A stretch of DNA of 64,000 bases, from positions 156,698 to 220,697 of the forward strand of contig NZ_QURN01000008.1 in the NCBI RefSeq assembly GCF_003403035.1, given 5' to 3'. The DNA comes from Mesorhizobium denitrificans (GTDB lineage: Bacteria; Pseudomonadota; Alphaproteobacteria; Rhizobiales; Rhizobiaceae). The notes below the pieces were generated by a model. That model saw only the letters and a list, made by a program, of their open reading frames with translations. It did not search any database and had not been told where the DNA came from. Shown piece by piece: positions 53,303-61,127 of the stretch (positions are counted from its first letter, which is position 1; the number at the start of each line of letters is the position of its first letter). The translations under genes and the position numbers were made by a program.

Positions 53303-55726
53303 CTAGCTGTCCCATCCGTCCCCCGCCCCCGTGCATTTTACAGGCACCCGCCGCCGCCATATATTTCCGCTGCTTGCTCTTACTCTTATAAAGCCTAGAC
53401 GCGTGAGAATGCCTGTCACGCGCAATGTGTCTGAATTTCCCAGTTCCTTGAGGCTTTTGCCTAATACCGTTTGCGCGATTTCAACAACCTTGGTTTCGTT
53501 TTTATCTGCCAAGAATTTGGTTATGTGTTCTTCCCAAATGTCAGCCGTATAGCGAGCGTCTTGTTCGGGCTTGATTACCCGTGCTTCAAATTCACGGTCG
53601 GGCCACCATTTATCGCCACGCTTATAGCGAACAACGGCTTCCGCAAAAATTTGGTCGCGGTCCTCACGCAAACCATCGGGGTCTAAATCGCCTGTCGCAA
53701 CCGGCCAAAAGCGCCGCGCCCCAGTAGGATCACGTAGGTACTCGGCATTGTTAGTAGTTCCGATAAACACGACTTGGCGGGGTTGGTGGACTTCCTCTCT
53801 GGCCTTTATCGGGCGGTAGATGTCGATCGGAGCGGTGATGAAACTTTTCAGAACGTCCGCATCTGCCTTTCGGAGCGGAGCCATTTCCGCCATTTCTACA
53901 AGCCATTTACCTTTGAGGTGGATCATGGCGTCTTTGTGCGCCAAATCCTTTGGCATTGTATCTGAGAAGAAGTCTCCGGCCAAAATCCGGCACATCGTTG
54001 ATTTGCCGTCACCTTGTTCGCTTTCCAGCACAACCATGTAGTCCGCCTTGCATCCCGGCTCCATAACACGCGCAACCAGTGTTAGCGGAAGCAACGGGCC
54101 GATCCCACGGGTATACTCATTGTCCTCTGCGCCAAAGTAGCGCGAATAAAATGTCGTCAAACGGTTCTTTCCGTCCCATTGCGGCAAGCCGTTGAGGTAA
54201 TCGCGTATAGGATGAAACCTGTTGAGCCGCGCAACGCGCCCCACTGCGTCCCTAACGGTTGCTGTTGCCTTCCCATGTACGCCGCCACGCTGCATTGCCT
54301 CTTGTAAGATCACATAGTCATTGTCTTCGATAGGACGGGGTTTGAAAGTCCTCTCACCTTCAAGGGGCAGCGCCAGCATTACCAACCCCCGCATTTCATC
54401 GTACTTGAAATGGTCCGGCAGATAGCGCGTTATAATATCAATTGCCGTCGCCACATTCGGTTTAGGGTGTTCAGGCGCAAATAACTCCAATGCGCCGCCG
54501 CTGTTCGCTTCGATAAATTCCATTTCATCATCGCTGATTTCTTTGAAATCCAGCACTGCCCCGCCCTTCCAACCATGCTTGCGAGCTAGTGAAATCAGAT
54601 AGTCATGGGGCGTGCGAGGTGCGCTCTCATCGGTCCAGAAATGCTCGAAATATTCCGCGTCAGCCCAGCCGTGGCGCAACGCCCATTCCTCAATCTGATC
54701 GCGGTAATTCTGTGCCTCGCGCCCAAACGCAACCTTGACGCTGCAAAGCAGCGCTAGGAAGTCTTCGCGCGTCGGCAAAGTCTTTTCCGTATTGGGAATG
54801 CAGTTCAATGCTTCCAGCGCCAATTCTGGGGGCATGGCAGGGTCTTTATCGGCATAATCAATCGCCTCTCGCCGTGCGGTTTCCAGCGCTATCATATCGA
54901 TGTCAGGAACATGGATGCTGTCATGCTCACCGTCCAGCATGCCCCAGCGCTGGCTACAAGGATCGCTAGCACCGTTGAACGTGGGATTGGCCAAATAGTG
55001 AAGTTGCACGTCCCCAAAGAGCGACGTGTCAGCGGGGAAGCCCGACAACTTATGCCACGCTTTCAACTCTAGTCCGCTCAGGGGGCGGTCCAGCCAGAAC
55101 CATATATGAGCTTTTACTAAATCACGCCGTTTGACGCCCGCACTACTGGAAAGCTGCCACACAGCTTTGACGTTCTGAAACTCTTCCGGGAAGTGCGTGC
55201 GGATTGTATGGGCAATGACCGCATCGGGGTTGGCGCAAATATCCATCCCCGGAACTTCTATTTTGTCGATGTCGATACAAGCCCATGGATGCCGAACCGG
55301 ATCAAAGCATTCGCCAGTGCGGCGAGTGCTTTCCTCTTTGGCAAGAGACGCGAGGGTTTTCGCATTCGGCTCACCGCGAATGATCGCGTCACAACCGTTT
55401 GCGGATATGTTCGGAAGTTCTCGAAAAAGATCGCGGATACTGGAAACGGTGACGGTTCTGACTTTGAAGTATTTGACCTTTGGTATGTCAGCGGATTGCC
55501 AAGTGCCATCGCTTTGAAACGCATGGCGCTTTGACAGTGTGCGGCCTCGCACGTCTGTCAGGACTGTCAGGTTGTCAGAAATTGAAAGGGCATGATCTGC
55601 ATCGCCAAACGATTGGCGGATTTCGGGCGTAAACAAGAAGGTGCTCCAATTCAGGACGGAAACAAGATTTTGGGGTGATTGGCTAGTTGGCGGAGGCTTT
55701 AGGATGCGGTCACGCCCCTGCCCCAA
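53303..55726 (-). CDS. AEP primase-VapE helicase replication protein
   Basis: An 807-aa replication protein. The N-terminal part has archaeo-eukaryotic primase motifs: ACIDID (metal site, about 149-154) and KAHIWFWLDRP (catalytic histidine 207). The C-terminal VapE domain (about 490-760) has Walker A SEQGDGKST (569-577) and Walker B-like KWLVEMAEM. Primase-helicase fusions of this type replicate phages, plasmids and satellites. The candidate origin adjoins its 3' end. The longest frame starts with TTG without a strong ribosome binding site, so the real start may be somewhat downstream. Confidence 0.82.
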   Translation of the reverse strand: MGQGRDRILKPPPTSQSPQNLVSVLNWSTFLFTPEIRQSFGDADHALSISDNLTVLTDVRGRTLSKRHAFQSDGTWQSADIPKVKYFKVRTVTVSSIRDLFRELPNISANGCDAIIRGEPNAKTLASLAKEESTRRTGECFDPVRHPWACIDIDKIEVPGMDICANPDAVIAHTIRTHFPEEFQNVKAVWQLSSSAGVKRRDLVKAHIWFWLDRPLSGLELKAWHKLSGFPADTSLFGDVQLHYLANPTFNGASDPCSQRWGMLDGEHDSIHVPDIDMIALETARREAIDYADKDPAMPPELALEALNCIPNTEKTLPTREDFLALLCSVKVAFGREAQNYRDQIEEWALRHGWADAEYFEHFWTDESAPRTPHDYLISLARKHGWKGGAVLDFKEISDDEMEFIEANSGGALELFAPEHPKPNVATAIDIITRYLPDHFKYDEMRGLVMLALPLEGERTFKPRPIEDNDYVILQEAMQRGGVHGKATATVRDAVGRVARLNRFHPIRDYLNGLPQWDGKNRLTTFYSRYFGAEDNEYTRGIGPLLPLTLVARVMEPGCKADYMVVLESEQGDGKSTMCRILAGDFFSDTMPKDLAHKDAMIHLKGKWLVEMAEMAPLRKADADVLKSFITAPIDIYRPIKAREEVHQPRQVVFIGTTNNAEYLRDPTGARRFWPVATGDLDPDGLREDRDQIFAEAVVRYKRGDKWWPDREFEARVIKPEQDARYTADIWEEHITKFLADKNETKVVEIAQTVLGKSLKELGNSDTLRVTGILTRLGFIRVRASSGNIWRRRVPVKCTGAGDGWDS

Positions 55727-55822
55727 ATGCAGGTTTGGAATGGCGTGACCGCGAAAGCTGTGTCCGTCCAGAACAAGCGATTATTAAAGTAGCATGTTCT
55801 AACGCAAATTGCCAGATGCTTG

Positions 55823-56590
55823 TTAGTTTTTGGTGATGTTTTCCGCGTCCAGATCGTCCCACTCGGCAACCCAAAGCGCCCTTTGCATTTCATCGTCATG
55901 GTGATCGCGCCAGTCATATTCGGGCTCTATGCCCTCCAACAAAGCGCTGTCTCGGTGATCGTAAATTAGCTTGTCGAAAATCGCCCTGTAGCCTGCTTGA
56001 CTATCAATTGGCACGCGTTTGCGAAGATCACCGCAGTAAGGCATGTCGTTATATTCGTTGGCCTTGACGCGGGCCCATCGCGCGTCACTGTCGCGGCCTT
56101 CTGCGAGATTCAACTCTTCAAGTTCAGACGCTGCGTCGTGGCGTAAGCCCCGTGCGAGTTTCAGGACCGTGCGGACTACATCCTCAAATTTCTCCCAGAA
56201 CGCGGGGCGCTCTTCATCGGTGAACTTTGAATACTCGTTGTTCGGGTGCCCGTCGCCGCCATACTCGTTTATCGCGACAAAATGCACGGCGTCTTCAATC
56301 AGGTCCGCAAGATAGTCCTTCGCAATATGGCTCTGATTGTAAAGCACGGTGCGACCTATGCGGCGTTTGATACCAAGCGCCTCGCATTCATATTCGAGAT
56401 AGGCCATATTGCTATTCAGGTCTTCGTAGAGCGAAAACTTGCTCTGTTCTGGGGTGAAGCACGCGAAATAGATCGCGCTGCGCAGTGACAGACTTGTATT
56501 TACCCCCTCAGCCAACCATTCGCCGCGATGCTCTTCAAGCAGTTTTTGAGATAGCTGGATTGTTTGTTCGAAGGTGAGATGGTTCAACAT
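55823..56590 (-). CDS. Hypothetical acidic protein
   Basis: A 255-aa soluble protein (MLNHLTFEQTIQLSQKLLEEHRGEW...), mostly helical at the N terminus, with an acidic C terminus (YDWRDHHDDEMQRALWVAEWDDLDAENITKN). No family recognised. Probably transcribed with the primase gene, 96 bp upstream of it. Confidence 0.65.
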   Translation of the reverse strand: MLNHLTFEQTIQLSQKLLEEHRGEWLAEGVNTSLSLRSAIYFACFTPEQSKFSLYEDLNSNMAYLEYECEALGIKRRIGRTVLYNQSHIAKDYLADLIEDAVHFVAINEYGGDGHPNNEYSKFTDEERPAFWEKFEDVVRTVLKLARGLRHDAASELEELNLAEGRDSDARWARVKANEYNDMPYCGDLRKRVPIDSQAGYRAIFDKLIYDHRDSALLEGIEPEYDWRDHHDDEMQRALWVAEWDDLDAENITKN

Positions 56591-56684
56591 ATTAGATTTT
56601 CCTCACGTTATAGATTGATTGTGTTTGACGGCGATTCGGCCTGCGAATTGGTTTCAATGTGAATTGCAGAGCGGAGAGCGAGCG

Positions 56685-58433
56685 CTACTTGGTCCTGTAG
56701 CGCCGCCATGGCCGTTGATTTTCAACCGTCTCACTGGCACGGCCTGACTGGACCGCTGTTTGGCGGATCAAGCGGCGTTGTGCGGGCGTGAGCGTATCGG
56801 CAATTCGTGCGGCCTTGCCCGCGCCGTAAGCCAATTCCCCCATGACGCGCGGCGAAGAAGCGACCATTCCCGCCCCCGCGCTCAACAAAGCCCCCGGAAG
56901 ACCGCCCGCAAGCCCACCGGCAAGCGCATGAGCCAGTGGAGTGCCTACACGCGCAAGCGAACGGGGTTCTAACGAATTAAGCGCCATTCCTGCCAGCGCG
57001 CCGGGGAGTTGGGGCTGGTGTTTTGCCAGTTGGTCCAAGAGCCTTACGCGCTGGCCGTAGTTGGTTTGGGCGTTGTTGCGTGTGGTGGATAGAAGAGCAC
57101 GCGCTGTCTGGTCGCGGGTTGCGCCCGGTCCTAGAGCCAGCCCCTTTTGTATTTCCCGACTGTTGCGCTTCCCTTGTGAGTAGTTTTTTAGAATGTCGGA
57201 ATACCCCGGTGCGACTTTTTCAATTTCGCCCTTCAATGCATTCAGCACGGTATCGACAACAAGCTGTTCCCTACTACCCGGCGGGGTTGTTGACTTAATG
57301 TCACTGAGGCGCTTGTAGAGGGCGTCACCGGCCTCAACCGTGCGAAATTCTGGTCCACCTTTTGACAACCAATCTTCGACCGTCCGCCTTACTACTTTCC
57401 TGACATGCACGCCGTCTTCGCTGACAGTTTTGCCTTTGTAGGTAACGATGCTGTCGGTGTCTTTTATGGCTTTGAAAATAGGCAGTGCGTCGATTTCGGC
57501 GGTGTTCGTTTTAATGTCAGCTATGTCACGCCGGTATGCTTCCCGGTTTTCTTGATCGACGGCCCGTAGCGCGTCTTTTGCCATGTCGGGAACGAATTGA
57601 TCGTCCACATTGCCGCGCATCGTATCGCGCGGCAGCGTATCGCCCTCACGTCCGGCCCTAGCCATCGTGCGGTATGCCTCTCCCCCAGTGCCAGTGGAAA
57701 CGCCCGCTGCGGTCGCCGCGATATTCCCGCCCACGTTAAGAGCCTTTCCGACAACTCGGCCCGGAATGGCAGTCGGGTCAATAATGTCAGCAGCGGCAAC
57801 CGCACCGCGTCCAATCTTTCCCGCCAGCCCCGGCGCTTTGGCTGCGAGGGAACCCCCAACATTCAAAGGCAGAGTGGCGTCTAGAGCGGTTGATACAGGC
57901 TTATCGCGAAAACGCCGCGCAATGTTATCCAGCCCGCCGTAAGCGTCCTTTACGCCCTGCCACGCGCCTTGTGCGAGTGACGGGTCGCCGTCGATAGCGC
58001 CCGCCATTGCGAGTGCTGATTTGCTTAGGTCCCAAACGTTGGAGCCGGTTTCCAGCGGGTGTGTAACGGCGTTCCACGTATCGCCCACTATCCGGGCTGC
58101 ATCGGGAATGGCGTTTTTCGCCGCGCCGGAAAGAACCTCGCCGACAGACGGCATATAACCGTCTGCGCTGCGATCAATCTCGTATCGCCCGTTTCTCACC
58201 CGCCCGGGCGTTTGGATTATATCAACAAAATCGTCGGGTATCTGAATAACGTTACCGTTGATATGTGCGGTTCGGCCTTTTGAGTAAAAGGGGTCTGCTC
58301 CTGTGAGCGTGCCTTGTCCGGCAAATTTGGGTTTCTTCCCCGCCAGAAGATCACGCGAGGTTCGGCCTTCACCCTTCGACCAGTCCAAATTCCAAGGATC
58401 AACGATATGGTCGTTTTCGTAAGATTCTGGCAT
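56685..58433 (-). CDS. Large element protein, virion/ejection-like
   Basis: A 582-aa protein with no enzyme motif. The N-terminal third (DHIVDPWNLDWSKGEG..., repeated short motifs) is followed by Gly/Ala-rich stretches (AALAGGLAGGLPGALLSAGAGM), a long helical middle (about 275-440) and a basic C terminus (RPWRRYRTK). Size, Gly/Ala composition and lack of membrane signal resemble internal virion or DNA-ejection proteins of podoviruses. This is a resemblance only; no other virion gene is present. Confidence 0.5.
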   Translation of the reverse strand: MPESYENDHIVDPWNLDWSKGEGRTSRDLLAGKKPKFAGQGTLTGADPFYSKGRTAHINGNVIQIPDDFVDIIQTPGRVRNGRYEIDRSADGYMPSVGEVLSGAAKNAIPDAARIVGDTWNAVTHPLETGSNVWDLSKSALAMAGAIDGDPSLAQGAWQGVKDAYGGLDNIARRFRDKPVSTALDATLPLNVGGSLAAKAPGLAGKIGRGAVAAADIIDPTAIPGRVVGKALNVGGNIAATAAGVSTGTGGEAYRTMARAGREGDTLPRDTMRGNVDDQFVPDMAKDALRAVDQENREAYRRDIADIKTNTAEIDALPIFKAIKDTDSIVTYKGKTVSEDGVHVRKVVRRTVEDWLSKGGPEFRTVEAGDALYKRLSDIKSTTPPGSREQLVVDTVLNALKGEIEKVAPGYSDILKNYSQGKRNSREIQKGLALGPGATRDQTARALLSTTRNNAQTNYGQRVRLLDQLAKHQPQLPGALAGMALNSLEPRSLARVGTPLAHALAGGLAGGLPGALLSAGAGMVASSPRVMGELAYGAGKAARIADTLTPAQRRLIRQTAVQSGRASETVENQRPWRRYRTK

Positions 58434-58435
58434 TG

Positions 58436-58648
58436 TTAGCGCGCCCCCTTCACGTTGGAAGGAAGCGCGTCACGCCACGCGATAGCATCCCGCGCATCGA
58501 TGAGCGTTTTACGCCCGACCTTGCGCACGCGGAGACGCCCTGCGGCGACTTCCTCATAAAACTTCGTTTTGCCAATGTTCGCGGTTTCGCGGAAATCGGC
58601 TGCGGTAATCAGTCTGATAGGTTCAGCGAGCATCTCTTTGGTTCCCAT
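58436..58648 (-). CDS. AlpA/excisionase-like helix-turn-helix protein
   Basis: A 70-aa protein whose core (ITAADFRETANIGKTKFYEEVAAGRLRVRKVGRKTLIDARDAIAWRD) is a typical MerR-like/AlpA winged helix used as excisionase or element activator. It is encoded next to the right attachment site, 2 bp upstream of the 582-aa gene. The start could also be at 58633 or at a GTG at 58690. Confidence 0.72.
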   Translation of the reverse strand: MGTKEMLAEPIRLITAADFRETANIGKTKFYEEVAAGRLRVRKVGRKTLIDARDAIAWRDALPSNVKGAR

Positions 58649-58654
58649 TGGTTC

Positions 58655-58688
58655 TCGAACGTTCGATAACTTTGGGATACATTGTATC
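58655..58688. promoter_or_regulatory. Two perfect palindromes before the AlpA-like gene
   Basis: TCGAACGTTCGA (58655-58666) and GATACA-T-TGTATC (58676-58688) lie just upstream of the AlpA-like start. They are likely operators, for AlpA itself or a repressor not identified in the window. Confidence 0.5.
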
Positions 58689-58690
58689 AC

Positions 58691-59011
58691 GAATAACTCA
58701 TAGATACTAAATATAGTTGTAACAGCAAATTTATGCTCAAGCCAAAAATTTCCCTATCCGTTGGGATTTATGTGCTTTTTTTGCGATTTCGAAGCGTGAA
58801 GAGACACACCGTGCTGTTGTCGAGCACCACAATATGTTGTGGCTGTCGTAAGACTGAGTGTTTCACTTGACACATTCGGGGTTCAATCAAACACGTTTAC
58901 CACGCGTAAACAGGGGTCACGGCTGCATTTGTTGGTAAAAACGTTGGTATTTCAAAAATTATGGAAATTTTTCTGATTTATTTTCAATTACTTAACTACA
59001 CGTTTTGCCTT
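58691..59011. other. AT-rich right end of the first element
   Basis: Gene-free, A/T-rich DNA with a GTTTACCACGCGTAAAC dyad (58897-58913) and the right arm-type repeats. It holds the promoter of the AlpA-like operon and the right integrase-binding arm. Confidence 0.5.
58931..58949 (+). promoter_or_regulatory. Right integrase arm-type sites
   Basis: GTTGGTA occurs at 58931-58937 and 58943-58949, at the same 12-bp pitch and with the same flanking T-tracts as the left pair (46453-46471). It is 62 bp inside the right attachment core. Confidence 0.6.
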
Positions 59012-59026
59012 CGGCCCGGGGAGCCA
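59012..59026 (+). repeat. attR core / left core of the adjoining element
   Basis: CGGCCCGGGGAGCCA, an exact copy of the last 15 nt of tRNA-Asn (46306-46320). It closes the first element and at the same time borders a second integrase gene, as in tandem insertions at one tRNA. Confidence 0.85.
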
Positions 59027-59081
59027 CTTTCAAGAAAAAGTCCAATAAAATCAGGCACTGCAAGGGTTTCCGCTTCCCCCG

Positions 59082-59102
59082 AGGTACACCACAAGGTACA
59101 CC
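59082..59102 (+). promoter_or_regulatory. Paired repeats before the second integrase, probable arm sites
   Basis: AGGTACACC occurs at 59082-59090 and 59094-59102, a 12-bp pitch identical to that of the first element's GTTGGTA pairs but with a different sequence. It lies between the attachment core and the integrase start. Confidence 0.5.
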
Positions 59103-59119
59103 GGAAAGGACATCGCGCT

Positions 59120-60469
59120 GTGGGAATAATCGTGCCTTACATCACCAAAGTCAGTGACAAACAGTGGATTTATCGCCGCAAGGTCCCCAAGGATTTGCGA
59201 GAAAAGATCGGCATAAGGGAGTTCAAGTTTCCACTTGGGACCACTGAAGCCGAGGCATGGAAAAAATATCCTACTGTCCACAAGGAAACCGAGAAGCGCA
59301 TCGTTGAGGCTCGGAAAGCCGTCCTCAATCCGCCAAAGGTGCAGCATCAAAGTGAGCTTGAGAGGTTCCGTGAGGCCCGCTCACGCATCAGAGCGTTGCA
59401 GCTGAACCCTGATTGGGATGGTAGCGATGAGAACGAAGGCATAATCCGTGATGTCATCGCTGATAAGATCGTCAGCAAGTACGCTGAGGACGAAGAAGGC
59501 CACCCCTTTGGTGTGACCGCTGAGGATGCTGCCTTGCTCAACACCTTAGCTTACGGAAGCCGACAGAAAGCCCCCTCCCCGACGATCAATGACGCCAAAC
59601 GGCTCTACCTGAAAGAGCGGGTCAGGGACGATGAGAAGAAGCAAAAGCACGTTGAGTTGGTGTTCAGTTATCTCCAAAAGGCACTTGGATCGGACCGCGT
59701 TCTGACCAGCCTCAAGCGTGAGGACGCCAAAGAGGTACGCGACTACATCTATGATGGGATTAAAGCTTCCTCCGCAGACCGCTATCTCAACACTGTCAGG
59801 GCCGCACTCAACCACGCCATCAAGGAGTTTGACCTGAACTGGAAGAACCCATTCATGGGTCTTGAGGTCGATCATAAGGGAAAGGGTGAACCCGACCGCG
59901 ATAGCAAAAGGCCCTTCACGGACGAGGAGGTTAAAGCAACCCATGTGCGCATCCTTGGCTATGCCAAGCAGGACCTCCAGCACATCTGGAGAATACTGGA
60001 GCGGACGGGTTGCCGACTTGCCGAGGTCACCGGCTTGAGGGTCGAGGACGTCAAATTGGATAACCCCATCCCACACATCGTGGTCGAGTGGCACGATCAG
60101 CGACGCATCAAGAACATGGTATCTCGTCGTAGGGTGCCTCTCTTGGGAGACGCCTTGGTTGCAGCGAAGGAAGCCGTAGCTGAGGCCAAAGGGAGCGTGA
60201 TGTTGTTCCCTGCGTACGGTCGGCTCAATGGTGCCGGTTCAGCATCAGCGGCCCTTGGGAAGCATGTCAGAGCTTGTGTCACTGATAAGAAGGTCACGAC
60301 CCACTCACTGCGTCACTTGATGAAGGACCGGCTCAGACTGGCTGGCGTGTCGAAAGCCGATCAGGACATCGTTTTGGGTCACTCCTCGGGAAGCGTTGGA
60401 GAGGACTATGGTGGTGATGAGGTGAGGTTGAAGGTGGCGTTGAGGGCGCTGGAGAAGGTCTTTGCCTAA
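59120..60469 (+). CDS. Tyrosine site-specific integrase of the second element
   Basis: A 449-aa tyrosine recombinase. The N-terminal part has the DUF6538-like start (VPYITKVSDKQWIYRRKVPKDLREKIG). The C-terminal catalytic domain has ERTGCRLAEVTGLRVEDV (Arg I), THSLRHLMKDRLRLAGV (HxLR), VLGHSSGSVGEDYGG (H, then the tyrosine). It is unrelated in sequence to the P4-type integrase at 46496. GTG at 59120 is chosen because GGAAAGGA lies upstream; the frame is open through the attachment core but that part is not protein-like. Confidence 0.85.
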   Translation: MGIIVPYITKVSDKQWIYRRKVPKDLREKIGIREFKFPLGTTEAEAWKKYPTVHKETEKRIVEARKAVLNPPKVQHQSELERFREARSRIRALQLNPDWDGSDENEGIIRDVIADKIVSKYAEDEEGHPFGVTAEDAALLNTLAYGSRQKAPSPTINDAKRLYLKERVRDDEKKQKHVELVFSYLQKALGSDRVLTSLKREDAKEVRDYIYDGIKASSADRYLNTVRAALNHAIKEFDLNWKNPFMGLEVDHKGKGEPDRDSKRPFTDEEVKATHVRILGYAKQDLQHIWRILERTGCRLAEVTGLRVEDVKLDNPIPHIVVEWHDQRRIKNMVSRRRVPLLGDALVAAKEAVAEAKGSVMLFPAYGRLNGAGSASAALGKHVRACVTDKKVTTHSLRHLMKDRLRLAGVSKADQDIVLGHSSGSVGEDYGGDEVRLKVALRALEKVFA

Positions 60470-61004
60470 GTCAATCCAAGTCGCTCGCCTCAGCCAGCCC
60501 AGAAGGCACCTCCTGCTCCGACCTAAATGTGCAAGCCTTATCGGAGCTATTGTCGGTGAATGGAACACCGTGGAGAACCTGTTAGCCCACCTTCACGCAA
60601 CTGCACTCGGCACAAGCCGGAGCTCTACCGACGAGGAAGGTGAGTTTCTGGAGACCAAGTTGAACGTTACGGCACTTTTGGCGATGAGGAAGCTCTCAAG
60701 CAACCCCAGCCGCATCGAACTCATGAACAAGAGAGTAGCGCCGCGATTGCCACCGCACCTCGTCAGCCGTTGGCAGCAAATCGTTCCGTTAATCGAAGAA
60801 TGCGCAAGGGAGCGGAACACCGTGGTGCATGGGGATTGGTGGTTATCCGACTTATACCCAGACGGCCTCATCCTGCAGGACAAACAGTGGCAGCTAACCC
60901 TCTATGAGGTGCAATGCTTCGAGTACGTACTGGAGTGTATTTCCACACTTTCAACGGCATTGGTGAAGTTTGCGCGTGAGGTGGGTAAGGCGCAAATCGG
61001 CTGA
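60462..61004 (+). CDS. Putative HEPN-domain protein
   Basis: A 180-aa helical protein. Its second half contains ECARERNTVVHGDWW, an R-x4-H motif typical of HEPN ribonucleases, and its first half has the helix IGAIVGEWNTVENLLAHLHATAL seen in HEPN-like toxins. It begins with TTG overlapping the integrase stop, with GGAGAAGG just upstream, suggesting coupling to the integrase. HEPN proteins cut RNA in abortive-infection and toxin-antitoxin systems; assignment rests on the motif and helical layout only. Confidence 0.5.
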   Translation: MPKSIQVARLSQPRRHLLLRPKCASLIGAIVGEWNTVENLLAHLHATALGTSRSSTDEEGEFLETKLNVTALLAMRKLSSNPSRIELMNKRVAPRLPPHLVSRWQQIVPLIEECARERNTVVHGDWWLSDLYPDGLILQDKQWQLTLYEVQCFEYVLECISTLSTALVKFAREVGKAQIG

Positions 61005-61127
61005 TACGCGGGTTGCCGTTCTGATGAAGCGCTATGGGCAAGCGATTGACGGGAAACAGAAGGCGTTGCTCGACAGTGGGTTCGGGTAGTGACGTTGAAT
61101 GAGGCTATGGGGCGCTGGAGAAGGCAC

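Noticed and set aside
46306..59026. A complete prophage
   Set aside because: No capsid, portal, large terminase, tail or lysis gene can be recognised in the 12.7 kb.
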